A stretch of DNA of 10,909 nt, taken from contig CAZWCX010000191.1 of NCBI GenBank assembly GCA_964632945.1, positions 1 to 10,909 of the forward strand, written 5' to 3'. The notes under the pieces are model-generated. The model saw only the letters and a list, made by a program, of their open reading frames with translations. It was not told the DNA's origin and made no database searches. The position numbers were made by a program, and so were the translations under genes. This stretch comes from CAZWCX01 sp964632945 (GTDB lineage: Bacteria; Planctomycetota; MHYJ01; WSZJ01; CAZWCX01). Below, piece by piece: positions 1 to 7,027 of the stretch (positions are counted from its first letter, which is position 1; each line of letters opens with the position of its first letter).

Positions 1-1263
1 CGAAAGGAGTGCGACGTCGGTCGGATCGCCGTGCCAGATCCAGCCCTCGCCCCGACGGTGCAAGTCGGCCTCATTGCACAGGACCGAGACCCGTCCCAGC
101 GACTCGAGGTCGACGTGCTCTCCGGGCACGACCGCCGTGCCTCCCCGCGTCACGCCCCCCACCGGCTCAAATCCCTCTCCGGTAACCTCGAAGATGCCCC
201 CGTCCGCGGTCCGCGCTTCCCGCACCGTCAGGGCGTTGCAGGTCAGGGTCCCGGTCTTGTCGGTCGCAATCAGGGTGCAACTCCCCAAGCCCTCGACCGC
301 CGTGAGACGGCGAACGATGACGCCGCGCTTCGCCATCCGGGAGGTCGCGATCGCCAGCGCCACCGTAATGGCGATCGGGAGTCCCTCCGGGATGGCCGAC
401 ACCGCCAGGGCGACCGCAAACAGGAGCATTTGACCCATTTCGCGCCCCTGCACCAGAATCCCCACCAGCGCCACCCCCAGCGCGGCGACCAGCACCGAAA
501 TCGCCACCACTCGGGTGAATCGTTCCATCCGCTGCAGAAGCGGCGGCTTTCCGCCCTCCTCGCCCAGGTGAATCGCCAGCCGACCGATCTCCGTACCGAT
601 CCCGGTCTCGACCACCACCGCCCGCGCGCGCCCGCGTACCACGATCGCCCCGGCATAGGCGAGGTTCTTGCGGTCGCCGATCGACTCCCCGGCCCCCCGC
701 CATTCCGCACTCTTCGAGACCGGAATCGACTCCCCCGTCAACAGCGACTCGTCGATCTCCAGCCCTTGTGTGGTGAGCAAGCGAAGATCCGCCGGAACCC
801 GCCCCCCGGACTCGAGCAGGACCACGTCGCCCGGCACCAGTTCTTCGGCATCCAGATCCCGGGCTTCCCCGTCACGGATCGCGGTCGCATGCGTGCGCAG
901 GAGGCGCTGCAGCGCGCGTGTGCTCTGCTCCGCCTTCCACTCCTGGGAACCGCCGATGATCGCATTGATCACCAGGACCGCGGCGATGAAGCCGGCGTCC
1001 GTAACCTCCCCCAGAGCCAGCGCCAGCAGCGCCGCCAGGCCGAGAATATAGATCAAGGGGCTGCGGAATTGGCGGAGCAGGATCTCGATCAGCGAGGGCG
1101 CGGGTCGCTGCGGCAGCCGATTCGGACCGTGCCGGGCCATCCGCGCCGCGGCCTCACCCTCGGACAGGCCGAGCGGACCCGTGACCAGTTGCTCGAGGAC
1201 TGCCGGTGATTCCGGCTTCCACCACTCCGCGCGCGGCGGCGGCGCCTGCGTCATCGCTTCCAT
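1..1263 (-). CDS. P2-type cation-transporting P-type ATPase, N-terminal part (runs off left edge)
   Basis: ATP-driven inner-membrane cation pump; the first 421 codons are in the window and the rest lies beyond position 1. Seen in the translation: an N-terminal cation-ATPase domain (about 10-60), hydrophobic segments M1 (about 68-85) and M2 (88-105), the actuator loop with LTGES (TGES 176-179), M3 (about 251-272), M4 with IPEGLP (291-296), the phosphorylation motif DKTGTLT with aspartate 335, and the start of the nucleotide-binding domain with a GDPTDVALL-type motif (412-420). Residues from PEGLP through DKTGTLT closely resemble SERCA and bacterial P2 pumps; Glu293 aligns with a SERCA calcium ligand. 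There is no CPC motif or heavy-metal-binding domain, so it is not a CPx copper or zinc pump. Ca2+, Mn2+, Mg2+ or Na+ are all possible, because the selectivity helices M5 and M6 are outside the window. The start at 1263 is chosen because GAGGAG (1277-1272) sits 8 nt upstream. It is divergent from the hydrogenase operon. Family assignment is sure; substrate is not. Confidence 0.95.
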   Translation of the reverse strand, partial: MEAMTQAPPPRAEWWKPESPAVLEQLVTGPLGLSEGEAAARMARHGPNRLPQRPAPSLIEILLRQFRSPLIYILGLAALLALALGEVTDAGFIAAVLVINAIIGGSQEWKAEQSTRALQRLLRTHATAIRDGEARDLDAEELVPGDVVLLESGGRVPADLRLLTTQGLEIDESLLTGESIPVSKSAEWRGAGESIGDRKNLAYAGAIVVRGRARAVVVETGIGTEIGRLAIHLGEEGGKPPLLQRMERFTRVVAISVLVAALGVALVGILVQGREMGQMLLFAVALAVSAIPEGLPIAITVALAIATSRMAKRGVIVRRLTAVEGLGSCTLIATDKTGTLTCNALTVREARTADGGIFEVTGEGFEPVGGVTRGGTAVVPGEHVDLESLGRVSVLCNEADLHRRGEGWIWHGDPTDVALLS

Positions 1264-1271
1264 CGGCCATG

Positions 1272-1277
1272 CTCCTC
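1272..1277 (-). promoter_or_regulatory. Ribosome binding site of the P-type ATPase
   Basis: GAGGAG on the minus strand, 8 nt before the ATG at 1263. It favours that start over the in-frame ATG at 1254. The out-of-frame ATG at 1270 lies only 1 nt after the site. Confidence 0.6.
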
Positions 1278-1283
1278 TGCCGT

Positions 1284-1296
1284 TCGACCTGGTCGA
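1284..1296. repeat. Short inverted repeat in the ATPase leader
   Basis: TCGACC-t-GGTCGA is a perfect 6-bp inverted repeat with a 1-nt centre. It falls inside the 5' untranslated region that would follow the minus-strand promoter candidate. It could be an operator, or a chance palindrome in GC-rich DNA. Confidence 0.25.
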
Positions 1297-1321
1297 CCCG
1301 GTTGCGTCGAAGGGGCGACTT

Positions 1322-1337
1322 CGCAAGATCCGTGCCG
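1322..1337 (-). promoter_or_regulatory. Candidate sigma-54 (-24/-12) promoter for the P-type ATPase
   Basis: The minus strand reads CGGCACGGATCTTGCG. This matches the RpoN consensus TGGCACG-N4-TTGCW except at the first T and the last base, and it keeps the invariant GG-N10-GC spacing (GG at 1336-1335, GC at 1324-1323). Transcription would start near 1311, giving a leader of about 48 nt that contains the ribosome binding site. The sequence match is seen; its activity is inferred. An activator of the bacterial enhancer-binding type would be needed. Confidence 0.4.
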
Positions 1338-1525
1338 ACCTCCTCCTCCGCGGACGCCGGGGGAGGATTCTCATGGAGGTGACGCTTTTCGAGGCTTCTC
1401 CCCCGGGCGGGACGGGAGTTTCACCACGACCCGGCACCCCCTACGAATGCGCTCATGCCGCCGCTCTCGTACTCCCCCAGCGGCCATCCACGCGCAACGC
1501 GGAAGTCCACGGGGCACGAACCACC

Positions 1526-1563
1526 CAGGATGGGAAAAATTCCGCGTTGCTCGCCCCATCCTG
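1526..1563. repeat. 9-bp inverted repeat midway between the divergent promoters
   Basis: CAGGATGGG (1526-1534) and CCCATCCTG (1555-1563) are perfect reverse complements separated by 20 nt. The centre (about 1544) lies near the midpoint between the two predicted transcription starts (about 1311 and 1734). It could be an activator-binding site shared by both promoters, or an RNA hairpin. It carries no T-tract, so it does not look like an intrinsic terminator. Confidence 0.4.
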
Positions 1564-1707
1564 CGGGAAAACACCCGCCGAAGGGGTCGGTGGAGAACCG
1601 AACCTCGACGATCCTGAGCCGGTCTCCGCCTTCGCGAATCCCCATACCGTAGTCCCCGTCCTCACGACTCTTCCCACCCGTCGCAATTCGCCCCCACGCA
1701 ACGGCCG

Positions 1708-1723
1708 GGGCATCCGAATTGCT
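1708..1723 (+). promoter_or_regulatory. Candidate sigma-54 (-24/-12) promoter for the hydrogenase operon
   Basis: GGGCATCCGAATTGCT carries GGCA at the -24 element and TTGCT at the -12 element with the invariant GG-N10-GC spacing (GG 1709-1710, GC 1721-1722). It differs from TGGCACG-N4-TTGCW at three less conserved bases. Transcription would start near 1734, leaving about 32 nt of leader that includes the hydB ribosome binding site. Sigma-54 control is known for several hydrogenase and hyp operons (for example E. coli hyp, Ralstonia hox). Activity here is inferred. Confidence 0.45.
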
Positions 1724-1749
1724 GAACGCATTGGGGTCCCGCCGTACTT

Positions 1750-1758
1750 GGAGAGGGA
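1750..1758 (+). promoter_or_regulatory. Ribosome binding site of hydB
   Basis: GGAGAGGGA lies 7 nt before the ATG at 1766 and supports that start over the far-upstream in-frame ATG at 1373. Confidence 0.65.
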
Positions 1759-1765
1759 TCCGTCC

Positions 1766-2923
1766 ATGACCCGCATCGACCGGTCCGAACCCCGGGTCCT
1801 GCAAGTCGATCAGCTCGACCGCCTGATCGTTGTGCTTCGCGAGTGCGGGTATCGCACCGCGGGGCCCACGCGCCGCGAGGACGCGATCGTCTATGCCGAG
1901 ATCGAATCGGCGGCCGACCTGCCCGCGGGGTGGACCGACGAACAGGACGGCGGCAAGTACCGGCTGAAACGGCGGAGGGACACGGCCTTGTTCGGGTATG
2001 CCGTGGGACCACACTCCTGGAAGAAGTTCCTCTTCCCGCCCGCGCTCCGCCTGTGGTCGGCCTCTCGAACGGGTTCCCGGATCGAGTTCCTTCCTGAACC
2101 GCCGACCCCCGGTCGCTGGGCCTTCCTGGGGGTCCGACCCTGCGAGCTGGCTGCGATGGCCGTGCAGGACAAGGTCTTTCAAGGCGGCGCGCATCCGGAT
2201 CCGGACTACCGCTCGCGTCGCGAGTCGGCCTTTCTCGTAGCGGTGAATTGCGGCGATCCCGCCGGCACCTGCTTTTGCACGTCGATGGGTACCGGACCCC
2301 GCGCCAACCGGCCCTTCGACCTCGCCTTGACCGAGGTATTGGACGAGGACGGCCACTGGTTCCTGCTCGAGTCCGGCAGCGACCGTGGGGAGGAGATCGC
2401 GGCACGACTCGTCGGCCCGGAGGCAACCACCCCTCAGCGGGACGCCGCGCAGGCGGTCACCGATCGGGCGGCGAGGCGGATGGGTCGGTCGCTCGAAACG
2501 CAGGGACTGCGCGAGCTCCTGGTGTCCAACCCGGAGCATCCGCGCTGGAAGGAGGTCGCCGGTCGCTGTCTGACCTGCGCGAACTGCACGATCGTCTGTC
2601 CGACCTGCTTCTGCACCACCGTCGAAGACGTGACCGACCTGACCGGCGATCACGCGGAGCGGTGGCGCAAGTGGGACTCCTGTTTCACGATGGACTTCTC
2701 GTACTTGCACGGCGGATCGGTCCGGCCGTCCGCGACCGGCCGGTACCGCCAGTGGATGACCCACAAGCTGGCGACCTGGCACGACCAGTTCGACTCCTCG
2801 GGCTGCGTCGGCTGCGGGCGCTGCATCACCTGGTGTCCGGTCGGCATCGACATCACCGAGGAAGCGCGCGCGCTCCGGGAGACCGACGCGCGCGCCGGGA
2901 GGCAGGGTCATGGAAAGCCTTGA
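1766..2923 (+). CDS. hydB: Group 3b [NiFe] hydrogenase beta subunit, iron-sulfur electron-transfer protein
   Basis: Cytoplasmic electron-transfer subunit of 385 residues that passes electrons between the small subunit and the flavin subunit. Seen: an N-terminal domain with GVRPCELAAM (about 122-131) and a Cys-rich stretch NCGDPAGTCFC (161-171), then two C-terminal [4Fe-4S] motifs. These are C268-x2-C271-x2-C274-x3-CP (278), followed by C281 and C283, and C347-x2-C350-x2-C353-x3-CP (357). The pattern matches the sulfhydrogenase beta subunit and the related AsrA-like 4Fe-4S proteins. The reading frame stays open far upstream, but the start at 1766 is chosen because its N-terminus begins where known beta subunits begin and a strong ribosome binding site precedes it. 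It is first in the operon and overlaps the next gene by 14 bp, suggesting translational coupling. Confidence 0.92.
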   Translation: MTRIDRSEPRVLQVDQLDRLIVVLRECGYRTAGPTRREDAIVYAEIESAADLPAGWTDEQDGGKYRLKRRRDTALFGYAVGPHSWKKFLFPPALRLWSASRTGSRIEFLPEPPTPGRWAFLGVRPCELAAMAVQDKVFQGGAHPDPDYRSRRESAFLVAVNCGDPAGTCFCTSMGTGPRANRPFDLALTEVLDEDGHWFLLESGSDRGEEIAARLVGPEATTPQRDAAQAVTDRAARRMGRSLETQGLRELLVSNPEHPRWKEVAGRCLTCANCTIVCPTCFCTTVEDVTDLTGDHAERWRKWDSCFTMDFSYLHGGSVRPSATGRYRQWMTHKLATWHDQFDSSGCVGCGRCITWCPVGIDITEEARALRETDARAGRQGHGKP

Positions 2924-3368
2924 GCGGTTCCTCACGAAACATCCGTTCTTCGCCGGCATCGATCGGGAGCACGTCCTCCCCTTCGTGGGGTGCGCGCGCA
3001 ACCTGAAGTGGGAGCCCGGCTCCTACGTCTTCCGCGAGGGGGAGGAGGCCACGGAGGTCTACCTGGTCCGCGAGGGGCGGATCGCGGTCGAGCTCGCCCG
3101 GCCGGGCGGCGAGGCGATCGTCATCGAAACCCTCGACGCGGGGGACGTCCTGGGGTGGTCGTGGCTGCTTCCGCCCTACCGCTGGCACTTCGACGCCCGG
3201 GTGGTCGAGCCCGGCCGGGCGATCTCTCTCGACGGCGCGTGTCTCCGGAGGAAGGCGGACGCCGATCCCGCCTTCGGCTACCTTCTCATGCGGCGCATGT
3301 GCGACGTGATCGCCCGCCGGCTGGTCGCGTCCTCGATGCAGATTCTCGATGTCTACGGGCCGAGATAG
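2910..3368 (+). CDS. Stand-alone cyclic-nucleotide-binding (CNB) domain protein
   Basis: A 152-residue protein that is essentially one CRP/FNR-type sensor domain: a short N-terminal helix with FLTKHPFFAGID (7-18), then the beta-roll (about 33-110) with YVFREGEEATEVYLVREGRI, then a C-terminal helix (about 119-145). No helix-turn-helix follows, so it is unlikely to be a transcription factor by itself. In the position of the phosphate-binding cassette it reads DVLGWSWLLPPYRWHFDAR rather than the usual FGE...RxA, so cAMP binding is doubtful. GGGAGG (2897-2902) precedes the ATG by 7 nt, inside the hydB coding end. Its place between hydB and hydG points to an accessory or regulatory partner of the hydrogenase. 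I recall similar proteins next to other bacterial group 3b hydrogenases, but no function is known to me. Fold is confident; role is inferred. Confidence 0.88.
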   Translation: MESLERFLTKHPFFAGIDREHVLPFVGCARNLKWEPGSYVFREGEEATEVYLVREGRIAVELARPGGEAIVIETLDAGDVLGWSWLLPPYRWHFDARVVEPGRAISLDGACLRRKADADPAFGYLLMRRMCDVIARRLVASSMQILDVYGPR

Positions 3369-3377
3369 GAGGAGGCG

Positions 3378-4223
3378 ATGCGCTACGGCGATCCCACGCG
3401 CCCGATGCTGCCGCAGGCGTACCGCGTCCTTCGGAAGCGCCGGGACACGGCCGACACGTTCACGCTGGACCTCGCCATCGACAAGGGCGCGGCGGCGGCG
3501 CCGTCGTTCGCGCCCGGGCAGTTCAACATGGTGTACGTCTTCGGCGCCGGCGAGGTCCCGATTTCGATCAGCGGGGATCCGGGCGACGGGGGCCGGCTCA
3601 CGCACACGGTGCGCGCGGTCGGAACGGTGACCCGAGCCCTCGACCGGGTGAAGCGGGGGGGCAGCGTCGGCTTGCGCGGGCCGTACGGGCGCGGCTGGCC
3701 CCTGGAGGACACGCGCGGCCGCGACGTCGTCATCCTGGCCGGCGGAATCGGCCTCGCGCCGCTCCGTCCCCTGCTCTACCGCCTCCTGGCCGACCGGAAG
3801 GCGGTGCGCGGAATCACCCTTCTCTACGGCGCGCGCACCCCCGACGACCTGCTCTACACGCGCGAACTCCGCACCTGGGGCGCGCGCACCGACCTCGATG
3901 TCCGGGTCACGGTGGACTCCGCGCGCGGCGACTGGAGCGGACGCGTCGGCGTGGTGACGACGCTGCTCGAACGCGCCCGCTTCGACCCCGCCGGCGCGAT
4001 CGCGATGATCTGCGGTCCCGAGATCATGATGCGGTTCGCCGCCCACGACCTGCGCGCGCGCGGCGTCCCCGCAGACCGGATCCATGTCTCCCTCGAGCGC
4101 AACATGAAGTGCGCCATCGGCCTTTGCGGGCACTGCCAGTACGGCGCCGATTTCGTCTGCAAGGACGGCCCGGTGTTCCGATTCGATCAGATCGAATCGC
4201 GCCTCGCCGTCCGGGAGATCTGA
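3378..4223 (+). CDS. hydG: Group 3b [NiFe] hydrogenase gamma subunit, FAD/NAD(P)-binding reductase
   Basis: Cytoplasmic flavoprotein of 281 residues in the ferredoxin-NADP reductase superfamily; it exchanges electrons with NAD(P)H. Seen: an N-terminal FAD-binding barrel with PGQF (46-49) and PISISGDP (61-68), the segment LRGPYGRGWPL (99-109), a nucleotide-binding loop GGIGLAPLR (122-130), and CGPEIMM (212-218) near the C-terminal side of the NAD(P) domain. A final [2Fe-2S] motif is C245-x4-C250-x2-C253-x7-C261, as in dihydroorotate dehydrogenase PyrK and hydrogenase gamma subunits. It follows the CNB gene by 9 bp with an AGGAGGAGG ribosome binding site (3367-3375) overlapping that gene's stop, and ends 1 bp before hydD. 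NADP versus NAD preference cannot be read from the sequence with confidence; family members of group 3b usually favour NADP(H). Confidence 0.93.
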   Translation: MRYGDPTRPMLPQAYRVLRKRRDTADTFTLDLAIDKGAAAAPSFAPGQFNMVYVFGAGEVPISISGDPGDGGRLTHTVRAVGTVTRALDRVKRGGSVGLRGPYGRGWPLEDTRGRDVVILAGGIGLAPLRPLLYRLLADRKAVRGITLLYGARTPDDLLYTRELRTWGARTDLDVRVTVDSARGDWSGRVGVVTTLLERARFDPAGAIAMICGPEIMMRFAAHDLRARGVPADRIHVSLERNMKCAIGLCGHCQYGADFVCKDGPVFRFDQIESRLAVREI

Positions 4224-4224
4224 C

Positions 4225-4996
<772 letters not shown>

Positions 4997-5007
<11 letters not shown>

Positions 5008-6289
5008 GACGATCAAGGTCGACCTGCTCGCCCGCGTCGAGGGCGAGGGCGCCCTCCATCTGAAGGTGAAGGGGGACAAGGTCGAGGAAGTGCGCCTGCG
5101 CATCTTCGAGCCGCCCCGATTCTTCGAGGCGTTCCTGCGCGGCCGCGCCTTCACCGAGGCCCCCGACATCACCGCCCGGATCTGCGGCATCTGCCCCATT
5201 GCGTATCAAATGAGCGCCGTCCACGCGATGGAAGACGCGTGCGGCGCCCGCGTCGACGGTCCCCTGCGCGATTTGCGGCGTCTCCTCTATTGCGGCGAGT
5301 GGATCGAGAGCCACGCCCTGCACGTCTACCTCCTGCACGCGCCCGATTTCCTCGGCTACGAGGACGCCATCCGCATGGCCAAGGACCATCCCCGCGAGGT
5401 GGAACGCGGCCTCCAGTTGAAGAAGGCCGGCAATCAGATCGTCCGCGTCGTCGGCGGCCGCGAGATCCACCCGATCAACGTGCGCGTGGGCGGGTTCTAC
5501 CGCGCGCCGGACCCGGCCGAACTCCGCGACCTGGTCGAGCCCCTGCAACGGGCCGCCGACGCCGCCGAGGCGACCGTCCGCTGGACCGCCGGCCTGCCCT
5601 TTCCGGACTTCGAGCGCGACTACGAGTTCGTCGCACTGCAGCACGCCACGGAGTATCCGATGAACGAGGGACGGATCGCCTCCTCCCGGGGCCTCGACCT
5701 TCCCGTCTCCGGGTACGAAGACGCCTTCGAGGAGCGGCAGGTCGCGCACTCGACCGCCCTGCACTCCGTGCGCCGCGGCGGCGGGGCGTACTTCGTCGGT
5801 CCGCTGGCCCGGTACGCGCTCAACCACGCGCGACTGACCCCCCGCGCGCGCGACGCGGCCGCGCAGATCGGCCTCGGCGTCGCGGTGCGGAATCCCTTCC
5901 GCAGCATCGTCGTGCGCGCGGTCGAGATCCTCTACGCCTGCGAGGAGGCGCTGCGGATCATCGCGCGCTACGCTCCCCCGTCGGCCCCGGCCGTCGCCGT
6001 CCCCCCGCGCGAATCCTCCGGATGCGCCTGCACCGAGGCCCCACGCGGCATCCTTTACCATCACTACGCACTGGACGCCGCCGGCACCATCCGCTCGGCC
6101 CGGATCATCCCGCCGACCTCGCAGAACCAGCTCACCATCGAGCAGGACCTGGCGGAACTGGCGCCCCGCCACCTGCACCTGTCCGACGAGAAACTGCGCT
6201 GGACCTGCGAGCAGGCGGTGCGGAACTACGACCCGTGCATCTCCTGTTCCACCCACTTCCTGAAACTCCACGTGGAGCGGTCGCCATGA
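4997..6289 (+). CDS. hydA: Group 3b [NiFe] hydrogenase alpha (large, catalytic) subunit
   Basis: Catalytic subunit that holds the NiFe(CN)2CO centre and splits or forms H2; 430 residues. Seen: the L1 motif RICGICP (61-67) with Cys63 and Cys66, and the L2 motif DPCISCSTH (412-420) with Cys414 and Cys417, which together supply the four nickel ligands. RVEGEGAL (13-20) near the N-terminus is the usual glutamate-containing segment. The residues after His420 (FLKLHVERSP) form a 10-residue tail expected to be removed by the protease encoded next. The start at 4997 is chosen because GGAGG (4986-4990) lies 6 nt upstream and the protein then begins like its family; the frame is open further upstream but only over the end of hydD. 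Overlaps the protease start by 4 bp (ATGA). Length and motifs look intact and functional. Confidence 0.95.
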
Positions 6290-6771
6290 CGGGGCTCTGC
6301 CTGATCGGTTTCGGAAACCGACTGCGCGGCGACGATGCCGCGGGGCTCGAGGCCGTACGTCGCGCCGCCGCCGGGCTGCCGCCCGGGGTGAGGGTCGTCG
6401 AAGCGGCGCGGGACTGCGCGGACCTGATCGACGCCTGGTCGGGCGCGGACGTCGCCCTCGTGGCCGACGCCGTCGTTTCCGGCGCCGCGCTCGGAACCGT
6501 CCACCGGATCGACGCCTCCGCCGGGCCGATTCCGGCCGCCCGGTTTCGCGCGTCGTCGCACGCGATGGGGCTGCCGGAGGCGATCGAGATCGCCCGCGCC
6601 CTCGGCCGCCTGCCGCCGGTCGTCATCGTCTACGGAGTGGAGGCCGGCCGTTTCGACGCGGGAACGGGCATGGGCGCAGAGGTCGAGGCCGGCGTCGCCG
6701 CGCTCGCCGCGGAGATCCGCAGGGAGGCGCTCTCGCGTTGGCCGGCCGCGGAAGGAGTCCCCCATGCATGA
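6286..6771 (+). CDS. Hydrogenase maturation protease (HycI/HybD/FrxA family)
   Basis: Nickel-dependent endopeptidase of 161 residues that cuts the C-terminal tail of the large subunit once nickel is in place, closing the active site. Seen: GFGNRLRGDDAAG (8-20), where Asp17 aligns with the first metal ligand of HybD, then a central Asp61 (DAVVSG) and SSHAMGL with His92, the other two expected metal ligands. The C-terminal half has VIVYGVEAGRF, the usual GIE-type strand. Its start codon overlaps the hydA stop, so it is probably the dedicated protease for this enzyme, translated in coupling with its substrate. GGAG (6274-6277) lies 8 nt before the ATG. Overlaps hypA by 8 bp. Confidence 0.92.
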   Translation: MTGLCLIGFGNRLRGDDAAGLEAVRRAAAGLPPGVRVVEAARDCADLIDAWSGADVALVADAVVSGAALGTVHRIDASAGPIPAARFRASSHAMGLPEAIEIARALGRLPPVVIVYGVEAGRFDAGTGMGAEVEAGVAALAAEIRREALSRWPAAEGVPHA

Positions 6772-7024
6772 AATGGCCCTGGTGAACAGCCTGGTGCGGA
6801 AGATCGAATCCGTCGTGCGCGACGCGGGCGGATCCCGCGCAGTCTCGGCCACCGTCCGTCTCGGAGCCTGGTGCCACCTTTCTCCGGCGCACCTGCGGGA
6901 GCATTTCGAGCAGGCCGCCCGCGGGACCTGCGCGGACGGGATGGTCCTCCACGTCACGACGCTCGCGGAAGACGATCCGCGCGCCCTCGACGTCATCCTC
7001 GACCAGGTCGAACTGGAGTCCTGA
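6764..7024 (+). CDS. hypA: HypA-type nickel metallochaperone, short form lacking the zinc ribbon
   Basis: HypA delivers nickel to the hydrogenase large subunit precursor, normally with HypB. Seen: the N-terminus MHEMALVNSLVRKIE keeps the nickel-binding Met1-His2-Glu3, and the core LGAWCHLSPAHLREHFEQAA (34-52) and GMVLHV (59-64) follow the family. Usual HypA proteins have about 110-118 residues and a zinc ribbon of two CxxC pairs after this point. Here the protein is 86 residues: after VLHVTT comes an acidic linker, then ALDVILDQVELES, which resembles the normal last strand. Only Cys37 and Cys56 are present and neither is in a CxxC. No other frame in this stretch encodes the missing cysteines, so this looks like an in-frame loss or a distinct short family rather than a frameshift. 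Overlaps the protease by 8 bp and ends 3 bp before hypF. Confidence 0.85.
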   Translation: MHEMALVNSLVRKIESVVRDAGGSRAVSATVRLGAWCHLSPAHLREHFEQAARGTCADGMVLHVTTLAEDDPRALDVILDQVELES

Positions 7025-7027
7025 CCG

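Larger units (their letters stand above)
1264..1765. other. Divergent intergenic regulatory region
   Basis: About 500 bp separate the ATPase start from the hydB start. Third-position G/C bias weakens here in every frame and I recognise no protein. The stretch contains two sigma-54-like promoter candidates facing outward (1322-1337 minus, 1708-1723 plus) and a 9-bp inverted repeat at 1526-1563. A second small hairpin follows (GCGGG 1563-1567, CCCGC 1574-1578). There is also an 8-bp palindrome TTCGCGAA at 1631-1638, about 100 bp upstream of the predicted hydB transcription start. No convincing sigma-70 promoter, FNR/CRP box or terminator was found. Confidence 0.6.

Noticed and set aside
31..1209. 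Plus-strand open frame of 392 codons at the left end
   Set aside because: It lies antisense to the P-type ATPase, whose minus-strand frame shows all family motifs. The plus-strand translation is Arg/Gln/His/Pro-rich with no recognisable domain.
1563..1578. Small hairpin GCGGG-AAAACA-CCCGC as a possible terminator
   Set aside because: The stem is only 5 bp with no following T-tract, and no gene ends upstream of it on either strand.
1421..1649. Minus-strand frame in the intergenic region (starting at an ATG before GIREGGDRLRIVEVRF)
   Set aside because: The peptide looks somewhat protein-like, but third-position bias is weak, the only ribosome-site-like GAGGA lies about 14 nt from the ATG, and no family is recognisable.
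6940..7024. Frameshift as the cause of the missing HypA zinc ribbon
   Set aside because: The other forward frames here encode no CxxC pairs, and the hypA frame itself continues into a plausible final strand and stops 3 bp before hypF.
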